Shown here in pieces: positions 44,530 to 57,124 of a DNA stretch of 64,000 nucleotides. Under the pieces are notes generated by a model, which ran no database searches, was not told where the DNA came from, and was given only the letters and a program-made list of their open reading frames with translations. The stretch's first letter is position 1, and each line of letters starts with the position of its first letter. Both the position numbers and the translations under genes were made by a program. The stretch comes from Schistosoma mansoni (Eukaryota; Platyhelminthes; Trematoda; Strigeidida; Schistosomatidae). The DNA is taken from NCBI RefSeq assembly GCF_000237925.1, contig NW_017386008.1:1116001-1180000 (forward strand), given 5' to 3'.

Positions 44530-45190
44530 TTTTAATAACCTTTTTCTGCTAGACATTTCACCTTCGATTGATGATACATGCTGCGTATATCTGTCAACAT
44601 CAGTAGCACACACCACAATACTAGAAATATATATTCTTGCCCCGTTTGCAATTATGCATCTGTTTCCCCGGTAACGTGATATGGTAAAGTGTAGATAAAT
44701 TTACTTAACTGAGTTAATAATCATTAGCAAAGTTGTAGTTCAAAGTGTGATTAGCTTTTATTTAGATCACTTCGTTCAATCCAGGTAACCAATTGCTCTG
44801 ATGAAAAAAATGACCATTTTCTTATGTCTCGATAAAAATTATGAATGGTATCATTTGAGATCCGTTTTTGGACAAATACTACGCTTAATTGTTATCGCAT
44901 AAATGTTGAATAACTGAACTATTCATATTCATGTTCCTGCAATCATGAGTTTTATTTTGACCTATGAACTATTATTGTACGATTCATCATTTTTAAGGTA
45001 ATCCTTTTCTATCAATTAATATTACCCTTATTCACAGTCACATTTGACTAAATCTTGTAGAAATGTTGCTTCCTTTTTTATGGTACGATATGGTCTGTCT
45101 GTTTGGTATATAAACTCAGCATGTTTGAAATAAGCGATTCATAGCACGGGGAATATTATTGATATTCTTTACTTAACAGGCTGGCTAAGG
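44530..45190 (+). mobile_element. Gypsy fossil G2, LTR-like remnant in left palindrome arm
   Basis: Matches in reverse the parts at 53,900-54,210 (GTAGCACACACCACAATACTAG) and 52,280-52,540 (GGTCTGTCTGTTTGGTATATAAACTCAGCATG). Contains a TATA-like TATATAAA. Fragmentary and old. Confidence 0.5.
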
Positions 45191-45728
45191 CAGGAAGCAG
45201 GACCGTCAAGTATTCTAGACTGTTCGCACGAGTTTCACGTGCCATTGTTACGATCGGTAAAATCATGAATCGACCAATGTTCGAAAACCATTAAAAACTT
45301 GAAAGCACTGGACGACCGTTTGATCATTGTATGAGGTTCTTAGCAGAATTCATTCACAATCTCACTTACGGGCCTCGAACGCGAAATCTTCAGATTCGCG
45401 TGCAAACACGTAACGTCTGAACGATCTTGCTGGTATTATACGTGCGGAATCGTGAATAAGCACTTCTGGAGAGTCCTATATCAAGAACTGAGTGGTCACC
45501 GACCATTTACGAGTTTTCAGTAGCAGTCAAACGTTGATCAAACCATAGTTTCATTGATTGTCATCGTTTGTTTTGTTAAATCATTTCAGTCTATTCATTG
45601 ACGTTTATCCTAATTAAAACTGATTAATTGCAGTAGTTGAGGATTTAAACTCTAAAATCAGTTGAAATATGCATAATCTAATCAAATTTCTTTCGCTTAG
45701 ATATTGGTGTGTAGTTATCAGCCGTGGT

Positions 45729-46499
45729 TACGACTTGTAATAATATATAGTCATGTGTAATTTTCAAAATGATAGCAGACATTATATTATTTGTTAATTT
45801 TATTGACATGTGGAGTCTGAACGTTTCTCCCTTGGATTTTTTGAGTTTGACAAGTTTTAAGTAGGATGTAACGTGCATTCTGGATTCCACTACTAGCCAC
45901 TGAACATATTCGCTTATATAGAACCTCTCTCTTAAAATTTTTTTTCGAACATCAACCGTAGATTGAAATGAAGACTAATGAGTATATAATTCTTTTAAAA
46001 ATCCACAATGATAATTAGTCTACCAATATTTATTTGACTGATGTTTTAGTGTGTTTCTGTATAACAAATAACATGTTACGTTTTTGAACAAAAAGGTGAC
46101 ATTCCGTTTTTTGTCTAAAGAAAAATAGGTTTACATAATTATTGAATCAAGTAACTGTAAACAAGATACTTCGGATCCGATGGCCAGACACTATCAGCAA
46201 CAAGTTACTGTGGGAGACAACAAACCAGATTCCAGCGGAGGAACAAATCAGGAAGAAGCGCTGGAAGTGGATTGGGCACACTTTGAAGAAATCACCCAAT
46301 TGTGACACAAGACAAGCCATCACATGCAATCTTGAAGGTCAAAGCAGAAGAGAAAGACCAAAGAACACATAACGCCGAGAAATTGAGACAGACGTGGGAA
46401 GAATGAACAAGAACTGGATAGAACTAGAAAAGAAGGCCCAGGACAGAGTGGTTTGGAGAATGCTGGTCGGCGACCTATGCTCCGTTGGGAGTAACAGAC

Positions 46500-46546
<47 letters not shown>

Positions 46547-47770
46547 GGTAAGTAAGTACCCGTAACCAAGAGTATTTTACTGACTGAATGTTACCAATGG
46601 TATTGGCTATCGAGTAATGACAATAAGTAGAGATGTATTCAAGAAAATACTAATTAGTATAAACAAAATGAATATTGATTTGATCAGTTTGCATAAAGGA
46701 GGAAAACTAATAGTGATTATATTTGATGCTTGTAACGGAATCAATTATTCAATGAATTGATTTGTGATCTTATTTGGGATCATGATGAAGCGATTAATGG
46801 GTAATGAACAGTTGAATAACCGGAAATAATATGTGACCGTCTCCTTCTAGTATGATAGTTCAACATTGATCGGTTAATGATCTCAATGAAATCTCATCAA
46901 TTTGCACAACTCATCTATTTAATATTTTTCGGTTTTTGTTTCAGAGTTCCAGTGTAAACTCATAAACAGTCAGTTATTGATATTGAAGTCTTTGAAATCT
47001 ATCAACTTATAGATATATGCACATATGATATGAGAATGGATCAATCGAAGCCTAATAAAATCCACTAACAGTCATACTACAATATGATAAACGATGGTTT
47101 ATTGAAACTTTCATAAATCAATGTCGTCTTCTTGATGAAATGTATCTTGATAAACAAATTTTGACAGAACATGGATATAACCGAAACTCTGTTTGTTTGT
47201 TTTTTCACTTTTACGTTCATATTTAAACATTGAAAGTGGTCTTACAATGATATCTGTTTAATAAACTAAAAAGACATTGACGTACAGGCTCACTTCAACA
47301 GAGCATACATATCAGAATTTATAAGAACTCTGAAAATGAAATCATCAACGAATGTCCTCAAACGATCAATAGAATTACAAACAGATGAGAAATTGAAAGT
47401 GTTAAACACAATCTACTTGATGAAAATTAATTTCAACAATTGATTTTGATAGATGATGAATATCCTAAGTGAATTTATGTCAGAATAAATTCCTAATCAA
47501 AGATTATCATAAGTATGTAACTATAAATGAACTGCTGTGGAAACAATATAAAAACGTCAAATTACTTTTATTTGGTATCAAACAAACTGACTACTTCATA
47601 TTCAGTGATTGAGCAGATAATTACTGCAATGTTAAAGAGAAATGTACATCCTGAAAGTTCTTAGCATGATCCTGAGAACTGGTAATAAAAAGGTTTCCGT
47701 AGTGTTTAATGATGTAACAGCTAAAGATAGCTAGACATATACTCAAAAGAGATAGTGTTGTTGATCCTTT
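45729..47770 (+). repeat. Left inner arm of palindrome
   Basis: Reverse complement of 50,238-51,850 apart from the LINE piece at about 46,160-46,562. From 46,563 inward I see almost no mismatches over about 1.2 kb; outward of 46,150 mismatches are frequent. An SM-alpha end (CTGGATTCCACTACTAGCC) sits at 45,878-45,898. No protein gene recognised. Confidence 0.75.
46160..46562 (+). mobile_element. 5'-truncated RTE/SR2-like LINE (L4) in left palindrome arm
   Basis: Carries only the C-terminal text ([31 protein letters not shown], then [15 protein letters not shown]) and a long (GTAA)n tail at about 46,499-46,556. The right arm reads AACTGTAACCAAGTGTATTT without it. Flanks GTAAACAAG and GTAACCAAG look like an imperfect target-site duplication. 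Confidence 0.8.
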
Positions 47771-48899
47771 AGAAATCTTTAGAAGAAATATCTTCAAATG
47801 ATAAAACTCATAATACTACTGCTCCTTCCTAGGGTAATCCGAATAGAAATTAGATAACTCTAGTGATATATCAATTATATGACCTGTATTGTTGGCGTCA
47901 TTTATCCATTGATTTGTATAATAGAATTAGATTTGAGAATAGTTGTCATCATTCCCCTTCACATAGAATACTATCAACTAGCTATAGGATGATTAAAACC
48001 ATCATTGTGTCATTCATTGACAAAACCACTAACGATTCTTACGACTTTTTCCTTTGACTTGACAACACAGATATTGATTATTAAAAAAGTAACGTTGCAA
48101 TGTGTTTAGTTGAATTTTTAACAACAGAAAAATGAACATAATTGAATAATCACAATAAGGGGAGGTATAAAAATGAATGTCTCTTATGTTTCTTAACTGG
48201 TAACATGTATAAAATTGATTATTCAGCATGTTACTTATTCAAAGTTTATATGTAAATGAAATGATACCAGTGAAGTGTAAATGTACCAAATGACAACTAC
48301 ATGATACTTTATTTTGGTTTGTGATTTTATGATTTCCATTTTCTACTAGCTGATAATCAGTAGTTTAGTTTTCCTTTCAGTGATCACATGCCATCTAGAA
48401 AGTAGATTCAACAAAATCTTTCTCTCTTGTAAGGAAATAAAATCAACGTGTTAAACTGGTGCAAATACACTTACAAAAAGATCTTACTTAAAACATCAAC
48501 TGAAATTGAAATCTTGGAAGGATAATTAATTGTAACAAATTCAGTTTTGATTTTATTTCGATGAGATGTATGAGAAGAAATGAAAACGTTGTGGTAACAT
48601 AGTCATATTGTACGCAAACATGGTTAGTAGGTGGTTAGTAAAATCTAGCGCGCACAGTAAATATCATTAGAGACTCGTCAGTAGGAGTCGATTTTCACTC
48701 CAGGACACGAAGCTAGTACAGTTTTCATAGTATGCACATATGCCAATAAGAGACTGATCATTTGCAGTCGTAGACATATTGTATATAAATAAACAAATTA
48801 TTATTAAAAGTTTTATGTATTGGAATGTAGGCAAAAGAATTAGTTTAATTTGCTTTTTATTCTTTCGATGATGATGACGATATTGATGGAACACATGAT
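47771..48899. other. Unmatched left spacer of palindrome
   Basis: AT-rich. Near 48,720-48,790 a piece matching the Penelope/SM-alpha terminal repeat (TATGCACATATGCCAATAAGAGACTGATC). No gene seen. Confidence 0.5.
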
Positions 48900-49010
48900 T
48901 GTCATCGATGATAACTATATATATATATGGGCAAGGAAAGGTCAGAGGTTATTAAGCATTAGAATAAAGGGTGACGTGATAGTTGAGTGGAGTTCAGAGA
49001 CAGATAAATT

Positions 49011-49134
49011 CAAAAATGTGATTATTTTAGAGGTAGTTGAAAACAATTAGGGTGGGTTACGTAACAATTGAATAATTTTTAGAGGCAACCCACCCTAATT
49101 GTTTTCAACTACCTTTAAAATAATCACATTTTTG
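49011..49134. repeat. Near-perfect 48-bp hairpin at palindrome centre
   Basis: Arms 49,011-49,058 and 49,087-49,134 pair with one mismatch around a 28-nt spacer (ACGTAACAATTGAATAATTT...). After the gap, 49,339-49,529 repeats the spacer and arm in reverse. Confidence 0.85.
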
Positions 49135-49138
49135 ATTT

Positions 49139-49338
49139 NNNNNNNNNNNNNNNNNNNNNNNNNNNNNNNNNNNNNNNNNNNNNNNNNNNNNNNNNNNNNN
49201 NNNNNNNNNNNNNNNNNNNNNNNNNNNNNNNNNNNNNNNNNNNNNNNNNNNNNNNNNNNNNNNNNNNNNNNNNNNNNNNNNNNNNNNNNNNNNNNNNNNN
49301 NNNNNNNNNNNNNNNNNNNNNNNNNNNNNNNNNNNNNN
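49139..49338. other. Assembly gap, 200 N
   Basis: Exactly 200 N, a typical placeholder size, beside the hairpin. Confidence 0.98.
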
Positions 49339-49639
49339 GGGTTGCCTCTAAAAATTATTCAATTGTTACGTAACCCACCCTAATTGTTTTCAACTACCTC
49401 TAAAATAATCACATTTTTGAATTTATCTGTCTCTGAACTCCACTCAACTATCACGTCACCCTTTATTCTAATGCTTAATAACCTCTGACCTTTCCTTGCC
49501 CATATATTTATATAGTTATCATCGATGACTTTTGTTATTCCAATCCTTTATATCCACTTATGTCAGTCGTTCCATCCTATTTATTACCGCAATGCTAAAA
49601 CTCTAATGCATATTTGGTTGTAAGCAGCTGATGAGAAAA

Positions 49640-50237
49640 CCACGAAATATAATGAATTCATATTATTCTGTATCAATATTTGTTCTGTCTTTATTTAAAT
49701 TCATAAAGGGAATTAACTGCATGAAAACTTTGGATGTTTGTCCTTCTTCGTAAGAATTTAATGCTTTTTGAAAGATTCTTGTGCCATCGAAATTAATTGT
49801 ATGACCCGATTCTATGGAGTGTAATGCTATCACTAACTTGTTCTCAAGTTTCCTTACACTATCTGAGGACTTTGTAAATGTGCTTGTTTATTTTTGTTCA
49901 CCCTCACACTCAGTTGCCTTGCTTTTTCACCTGTATACGTTGCGTTACAGTCACTACATCTGATTTCATAGACACAATTCTCTTGTTCATCTTTGTGTAT
50001 TGGATCTTGAATTCTTATTAGTTTTGATGTGACAGTATTGTTTGTTTGAAAAAAACACTCTTACATTTTGAATATTTAGGATTCGTCTGATGTCTTTTGA
50101 AATACGTTTCCGATATGGGAAGAAGACTGTTTATGACGATCGATATTTCATTTTACTCAAAGTAGGATAAATATGCAACATTATGGCATTGAGCTTTGAT
50201 CTGTATAAGCATTTAAAGATATTTGTTTACACATTTC
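49640..50237 (-). pseudogene. Penelope-like element C-terminal (GIY-YIG) fragment
   Basis: Minus-strand translation around 49,720-50,040 gives IRIQDPIHK, NCVYEIRCSDCNATYTGEKA-like and then HSIESGHTINFDGTRI-like text, the connector and GIY-YIG endonuclease of Penelope elements. Broken, with several frame changes. It lies in the right-hand spacer of the palindrome only. Confidence 0.65.
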
Positions 50238-51850
50238 TGAAGGGTCAACAACACTATCTCTTTTGAGTATATGTCTAGCTATCTTCAGCTGTTACATCAT
50301 TAAACACTACGGAAACCTTTTTATTACCAGTTCTCAGGATCATGCTAAGAACTTTCAGGATGTACATTTCTCTTTAACATTGCAGTAATTATCTGCTCAA
50401 TCACTGAATATGAAGTAGTCAGTTTGTTTGATACCAAATAAAAGTAATTTGACGTTTTTATATTGTTTTCACAGCAGTTCATTTATAGTTACATACTTAT
50501 GATAATCTTTGATTAGGAATTTATTCTGACATAAATTCACTTAGGATATTCATCATCTATCAAAATCAATTGTTGAAATTAATTTTCATCAAGTAGATTG
50601 TGTTTAACACTTTCAATTTCTCATCTGTTTGTAATTCTATTGATCGTTTGAGGACATTCGTTGATGATTTCATTTTCAGAGTTCTTATAAATTCTGATAT
50701 GTATGCTCTGTTGAAGTGAGCCTGTACGTCAATGTCTTTTTAGTTTATTAAACAGATATCATTGTAAGACCACTTTCAATGTTTAAATATGAACGTAAAA
50801 GTGAAAAAACAAACAAACAGAGTTTCGGTTATATCCATGTTCTGTCAAAATTTGTTTATCAAGATACATTTCATCAAGAAGACGACATTGATTTATGAAA
50901 GTTTCAATAAACCATCGTTTATCATATTGTAGTATGACTGTTAGTGGATTTTATTAGGCTTCGATTGATCCATTCTCATATCATATGTGCATATATCTAT
51001 AAGTTGATAGATTTCAAAGACTTCAATATCAATAACTGACTGTTTATGAGTTTACACTGGAACTCCGAAACAAAAACCGAAAAATATTAAATAGATGAGT
51101 TGTGCAAATTGATGAGATTTCATTGAGATCATTAACCGATCAATGTTGAACTATCATACTAGAAGGAGACGGTCACATATTATTTCCGGTTATTCAACTG
51201 TTCATTACCCATTAATCGCTTCATCATGATCCCAAATAAGATCACAAATCAATTCATTGAATAATTGATTCCGTTACAAGCATCAAATATAATCACTATT
51301 AGTTTTCCTCCTTTATGCAAACTGATCAAATCAATATTCATTTTGTTTATACTAATTAGTATTTTCTTGAATACATCTCTACTTATTGTCATTACTCGAT
51401 AGCCAATACCATTGGTAACATTCAGTCAGTAAAATACACTTGGTTACAGTTAATTGATTCAATAATAATGAAACGTATTTTTCTTTAGACGAAATCGGAA
51501 TGTCACTTTTTTGTTCAAAAACGTAACATGTTATTTGTTATATAGAGACAATCTGAAACATCATTAATCATAAATATTGGTAGTCTAATAATCATTGTAG
51601 ATTTGTAATAGAACGACATACTCATTAGTCTTCATTACACGCTAAACTTGATGTTTTATGAAAATTTGAAGAGACAAGTTCTGTATAGGAAATTATGGTT
51701 ACTGTTTAGTTGTGTAATCCAGAATGCACGTTTTCTCCTGTTTGAGACTTCTCAGAATCGACAAATCCAGAGAGAATCGTTCAAACTCCGTATGTCATCA
51801 ACCATATCCATTATGAAAATATACATATCTATGTATTATTACAAGTCATC
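50238..51850 (-). repeat. Right inner arm of palindrome
   Basis: Reverse complement of 45,729-47,770 without the LINE insertion. No gene recognised. Confidence 0.75.
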
Positions 51851-51974
51851 GCATTTTAGGGTTTAGTTCCTAAGGTAATACAATTATTCAATTTTAATTA
51901 GAAAAACTACAATGTGTACATTGAAATCTTGAAACAAATCAAACGATGTTTATTATAGAAACTATGGACTGACC

Positions 51975-52240
51975 AATTTTAGACTTCTATTGAAAACTTG
52001 GAAGTAGTGAGTGGCCACTAAGTTTTTATAACGGGACTCCACAGAAGTTATCGTCCACGAATCCGTACGCAAAATATCAGTTCAATCGTTCTGACGTTAC
52101 GTTTTCGCACGCGATTCTGAGGATATGGGATTGTGGATGCACTCTGCTAATAACCTCATACTATGATCAAAGGTCATCCAGTGCTACCATGTTTTTAATG
52201 ATTTTCTATGATTGGTCGATTTATGATTTTATCGATCGGA
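51975..52240 (+). repeat. SINE C-like copy in right palindrome arm
   Basis: GATGCACTCTGCTAATAACCTCATACTATGATCAAAGGTCATCCAGTGC matches the reverse complement of 45,300-45,380. Partner of 45,230-45,550. Confidence 0.5.
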
Positions 52241-52249
52241 TCAATGTCG

Positions 52250-54350
52250 CCTGAAATCCATGTGACTAGTTTATAACATATGTTGGTCCTGCTTGCTGTC
52301 TAATCCAGTCAGTTAAGTTTGGACATCAATTGCATCCTCTGTGGTTTAAATTATTTACTTCTAACATGCTGAGTGTATATACCAAACATACAGACCACAT
52401 CGTATCATAAAATAAAAAACATTTCAACAAGATTTAGCAAAATGTGGCTGTGAATGAGAGATATATAAACAGATAGAAAAGGCATACCTCAAGAATCGCG
52501 AATCGTATAATAATAGTTCACAGATCAAAATAAAACTCCTAATCAGTGTGACATGAATATGAATCGTTCAGTCAGAATGTTCTTGCTCAGTAGACCATTC
52601 AGTCAGGCACGAATGTCATGCATTGAAGGGACGCACGTGGCATAGTAAGAGACCAGTCCCATGAAGGAACGTAGTGCGGAGATATTCGTAGGCGTGGGTA
52701 TCTGTCTTATCGTTCGGACGAATTCAGGATCCGATCTGCGGCCGTCTGCATCAAAAGTACACCCCAAATACATTACCGACCGCAATAAAAACTGGCATTT
52801 CTCAGGACGTAACCGGAACCTGTTTTCACTGATGCGTTTCAGTACCTGCAGTTGTTCCAACGTTGTCGCAACAATGAGAATATCATGAAGGTAAGCCGCG
52901 ACTCCCGGCATGCCAGATAAGATAGTGTCCATTAATTGTTCGAAAATACATGGAGCAGTCTTGACACCGAAAGGTAGACTGTTATACTGAAATAATCCAC
53001 GATGAGTGTTAATAGTGAGCAGCTCCCTCGATGCTTTGTCTACGTCGACTTGCAAATAAGATCTAGTTTTGGGAAGAATTTTCCTTCATTCAGCATCGTA
53101 AACAAATCTGCAGAAACTGGTAAAGGATAGTGATGTTGTTCAAGAGCTGCATTTAGACCTCTAGAAAAATCTGTACATACTCGTATGGTGCCGTTTGCCT
53201 TCTTGATGACCACTATCGGTGCTGCCCAGGAGGAGTAAGAGACGGCAGTACTAACTCCTTGTTGTTGAAGGCGGTTTAGTTCTTCATCTACTGTTGGCAA
53301 CGTCGCATAAGGCACAGGCCTTTTGGGACGAAAGACAGGCTTAGCTTCATGTTTCAAACGAAGCGTTGATTTAATGGCAGAACACTGTACCAAACCAGGT
53401 TGCCAAATCCATGAAAACTGCGCCGTCAGCTTCCTCGTATACTATTCAGTGTCATGTGGTTGTGATACCATGTGTCATATGGTATTCAGTGGGATATCAG
53501 CCAATTTCACCTGGTCAAACCAGTCTAAACCAAGTAAATTTAGATCAACAGGAGTTACATGACATACCCCAGTAAAAGACGAATCCCGAAAAGTTACTCT
53601 ACATTTCAATTGTCTTGACAAGTGCAGGAAAGTACCACATGCGGTCTGAGGCTTTTGAGTCGTTCGCTGCAGGCTTGGGCTGCCCATTTTGATCCAATTT
53701 TTGGTGAGAGGATGATGACGTCTGATTCTGTATCTATTTGCAATCTAAAGGAATTTCCATTAATATCAAGGTTAATGAATTTCCTCTCACCTGGTGATGA
53801 GCTCTGTTAAGAAGATACTAAGCTCAAAGAAGAGGTACAGGGCTTCGGAACAGTATTGGTCTTCAAACGGATCACGGAAGTTACCATTCATTATTTTTAT
53901 CCGGACATAACAGAATGGTAATTTCCATCAAACTAATTAATTACCTGAATTGAACTAAGTGATGTGAAACTGAACTCTTCACACTTTGAACAACAACTTA
54001 GCTGATGATTATTCACTCAGTTAGATAAATTTATGAACAGTTTACTATATCAGTTTACTGGGGAAACAAATGCATATACGTAATGACAAACCGTGCAAGA
54101 ATAATTATTACTAGTAATGTGGTGTGCGCTACCGATATCGACAGATATAAATAGTATGTATCGTTAATCGAATGTGAGATGTATGGCAGCAAAGGGTTAT
54201 TAAAGAGTGAAGATAAGAGAGCGCAAACAAAAAGTGATTTGTATGGAAATGAAGGAACAGTTATGTTTGAGACAATTACACAGAAATTTTCCAAAATGAA
54301 GAATCGACTGTATGGTCCACAGGTTTTATTGGGAATTTCAAAAAGTTGAA
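52250..54350 (-). mobile_element. Ty3/Gypsy fossil (G2) with partial Pol
   Basis: Minus-strand pieces at 52,603-53,687 show protease-flank, reverse transcriptase (FRPKRPVPYATLP, SWAAPIVVIKKANG, TINTHRGLFQY, LPFGVKTAP) and connection text, related to but clearly different from the young element at 5.3-10.3 kb. LTR-like sequence borders it at 52,280-52,540 and about 53,900-54,350. It sits inside the right palindrome arm; the left arm has only the bordering sequence. Fragmentary, old. Confidence 0.7.
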
Positions 54351-54589
54351 GCTAACTTACAAATGAATAAAATGTTTCCGTTTCATAGTATCCGTTTCTT
54401 GAAAATTTTAACACCGCATAAGTGTCGTTTCATATGTTTATATTGAACAGTTAAGGGGAGAATATGTTTTGAGGGATATTTGTTGGCGTGGGACTTCCAA
54501 CTAGAGAAGAGGTACTTAGAAAAATGATAGTATACCGGAATAAAGCTCTCTGCATTCTCATTATTATTATTATTACTATGACATGCATC

Positions 54590-56640
54590 TTTTGGGATGG
54601 AAAACTCAAGGATCCAAAATTATCAAAGCATCCTTCAAAACAATGAAAGAAGGCATTACAATGAATGTTCACCAATGATAGAAACGACGACCATCAGGAT
54701 CAGTTTTACTCCACGATGCCATCAATCATAGTTAGGTGTTCAATAAAGGACCTCACCATCGTGATGGAAGATCTAAACTTTAAATTCAGAGTGTACAACA
54801 AAAGATATGAAGTTATAATTGGACGACATGGATTGCGAGAGGAGAACATAATTAAGGAGAGGTTTATAAATATATGTGCATTCAATAATTTGGTAGGCGG
54901 CACAATAATACCACACAAACGCATACACAAAGCTATATGGATCTCACTCGACCACAACACGGATAGCCAGACCTACTATATTCAATACAGTAAAATATTC
55001 AGAAGGTCAATAGAGGATGCGAGAACCAGCAGATAAACTAACATAGCTCCAAATCACAACTAACTGGTAGTTAACAAGATGGGTATGAATCTCAAGAAGC
55101 ACTGAACAACTGGGAGAACAGCACTAAAGATTCAATCAAACACCCCTTCAGTATACTGACAAACTGAATGAATTCAAGATAACTCTCAACAACAGCTCGT
55201 AGTCTTACGGAGTCTACTGAAGGATCAAGACGCTACAATGGGGAACAACTGGAAAGGGACCAAACAAACACAAACGTGAACGTGATTTGCAACAGACATC
55301 ATCATAAGGAATGGATCTCCATCGAAATTCTGAACAACACTCAATAAAGGAAGAACAAGAAGGCAGCAATTAACAACAGTCGACCAAGAAGAGATAAAAA
55401 TGAGGCACAAGTTGAATACACAGAAGCAAAGAAGCAAGTGAGGTGGAGTCATTGAGCTGACAAGCAGAAATATGTGGAAGAGCTAGGAACGACAGTGGAA
55501 AAGCTGCAAGAGAAAGAAATATGAAACAACCATATGACACGTAGGAGAATCTAGCAGGGAAATGTAGTAAACCAGAGAGAACGGTTAGGGACAGAGAGGA
55601 CAAGAAGATCACTGAAATTCAAGGACAGAGGAGTAGATGGGTTGAACACGATTCGAGGAAATTTTAAATGGACCAAATCCACCGAACCAACTGGATCTCG
55701 AAACAGCACACCCAGACCATCCTATTGATGTCATTCGATCAAACATCGAAAACGTCGAGACGGCCCTCACAAAAAATGAAGATCGGGAAAGCGGCGGGAC
55801 TTGCCGATGTACCGGCTGAAGCACTGAAGTCAGACATTGTGGTAGTTGCAGACATGCTCCACCTATTCAGGAATATTTTGGAGGAGGAACAAATGCCATC
55901 GACAGACAGGAAGGAAAAATACCTCATCAAGATACCAAAGGAAGAAAATCTGAGCGAATGTGACGACCACAGAGGTATTGTAGTTAGTACAAGGAAAGAA
56001 TTTCAATAGTGTTACTGAACTAGATGAAAGACGCAATAGACTCCTGACTTCGAGATTATCTGGCTGGATTATGTAAAGATCAGTCCTGCACAAAACATAT
56101 CTTGACACTACAGATGATCGTTGAACAATCGACTGTATTGTACATTTCACTAAACATCAACTTCCTTGATCGTGAAAAGGCATGCGACGGTGTGGATAAC
56201 AGAACATTAAGAAAACTTATTCGACAGCATGGTGTGAGTATCTGAGAAAAATGTCAACGTGATCCGGAGTTTATACGACGGACTGTGATACAAAGTGGTG
56301 AATGGAGGACAGGTGACATATGCATTTTCAACAAGGTTTCTGACTCTCTCGCCTTCTCTTTCTTCTTCTGATTGACTGGATTATGAAGACTTTGATATCT
56401 GAGAGGAAGCGCACAATACAATGAACTTCTCAGATGATCCAGCCGTGAAATGAAATCCTGAGGAGAATCAGAAAAGAAGAAGACATTGGATTACATTGCG
56501 TCAAGAATCGGAAGCAGACACCAGAAGAATGAATCGCTACTGGAATGGACTGGAAATGATTGTTCAGGACAGGGTTGGATAGAGAATGCTTGTGAGAGGC
56601 CTACGCTCCTCCGTGAGGGGTCACAGGCTTGAGTAAGTAC
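54590..56640 (+). mobile_element. RTE/SR2-like LINE, broken copy L5
   Basis: Endonuclease remnant 54,600-55,060 and RT text at 55,780-55,970 (KIGKAAGLADVPAEALKSD, YLIKIPKEENLSECDDHRGI). C-terminal end MLVRGLRSSVRGHRL-like, tail GAGTAAGTACGTACATAAG. The flank after the tail matches that after L1, so both are copies of one insertion upstream of FUT8. Confidence 0.75.
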
Positions 56641-56809
56641 GTACATAAGATGAGTACGAATAACTACTATTGTGTCTATTATTGTCTTCTGTTCGACGAA
56701 TTTGTAAAAGGATAGATGCCATGATTATTTATTAGAATTTATTGACTGTTTTTTTTTACCTGGAAAAAGGTTGTTTGTCACTAAGTTTAAGTAGAGATAC
56801 TACTGCACG

Positions 56810-57124
56810 TTAAATGTTGACTTTCACTTGGAATCGGGAGCGATCTGAAACTACGACACAATAGTCACGACCGGTAACTGCCTGAAAAGTAAGAACACGG
56901 TGTACTTCCACAACAGATATATTTTTGAAGTCGAAAGACGCGGTTCGAGTACAAAAGGTGGAACCTAATGCGTAAAAGTTTTCTTCCTTGTTCTGCAGGT
57001 TCAGATCGCATATGACTTGTTCCTCTTCTTCCAGTCGTTTACTCTTTGTTGCCTTGCAATAATAAAAACAAACTCGGATTAGTGACGTTGCATGTAATAT
57101 CGTTACATTACAAAATTTATTCAC
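56810..57124 (-). other. Exon-like open segment private to FUT8 copy 2 upstream region
   Basis: A 104-codon frame. Upstream part looks non-coding, but from a possible acceptor (TTGCAAG|GCAACAAAG) it reads ATKSKRLEEEEQVICDLNLQ, then NFYALGSTFCTRTASFDF and SRFQVKVNI to a stop. It lies in a stretch of about 310 bp absent at the matching place in copy 1 (near 17,455). Base and codon use look more gene-like than the surroundings. I do not recognise the family. It could be a transposed exon, a retrocopy fragment or chance. Confidence 0.3.

Larger units (their letters stand above)
43550..54575. repeat. Giant imperfect palindrome (about 11 kb) around an assembly gap
   Basis: The two halves carry the same components in mirror order: a repeat at 43,550-43,780 vs 54,575-54,350; LTR-like G2 sequence at 44,530-45,190 vs 54,210-52,270; SINE C-like at 45,230-45,550 vs 52,235-51,975; a single-copy-like arm at 45,729-47,770 vs 51,850-50,238; innermost 48,900-49,091 vs 49,529-49,339. 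Inner arms look nearly identical and outer arms roughly 80% by eye. Spacers 47,770-48,900 and 49,530-50,238 do not match. Confidence 0.75.

Noticed and set aside
46499-46556. CRISPR-like or regulatory tandem array
   Set aside because: It is a simple (GTAA)n tail of a truncated LINE.
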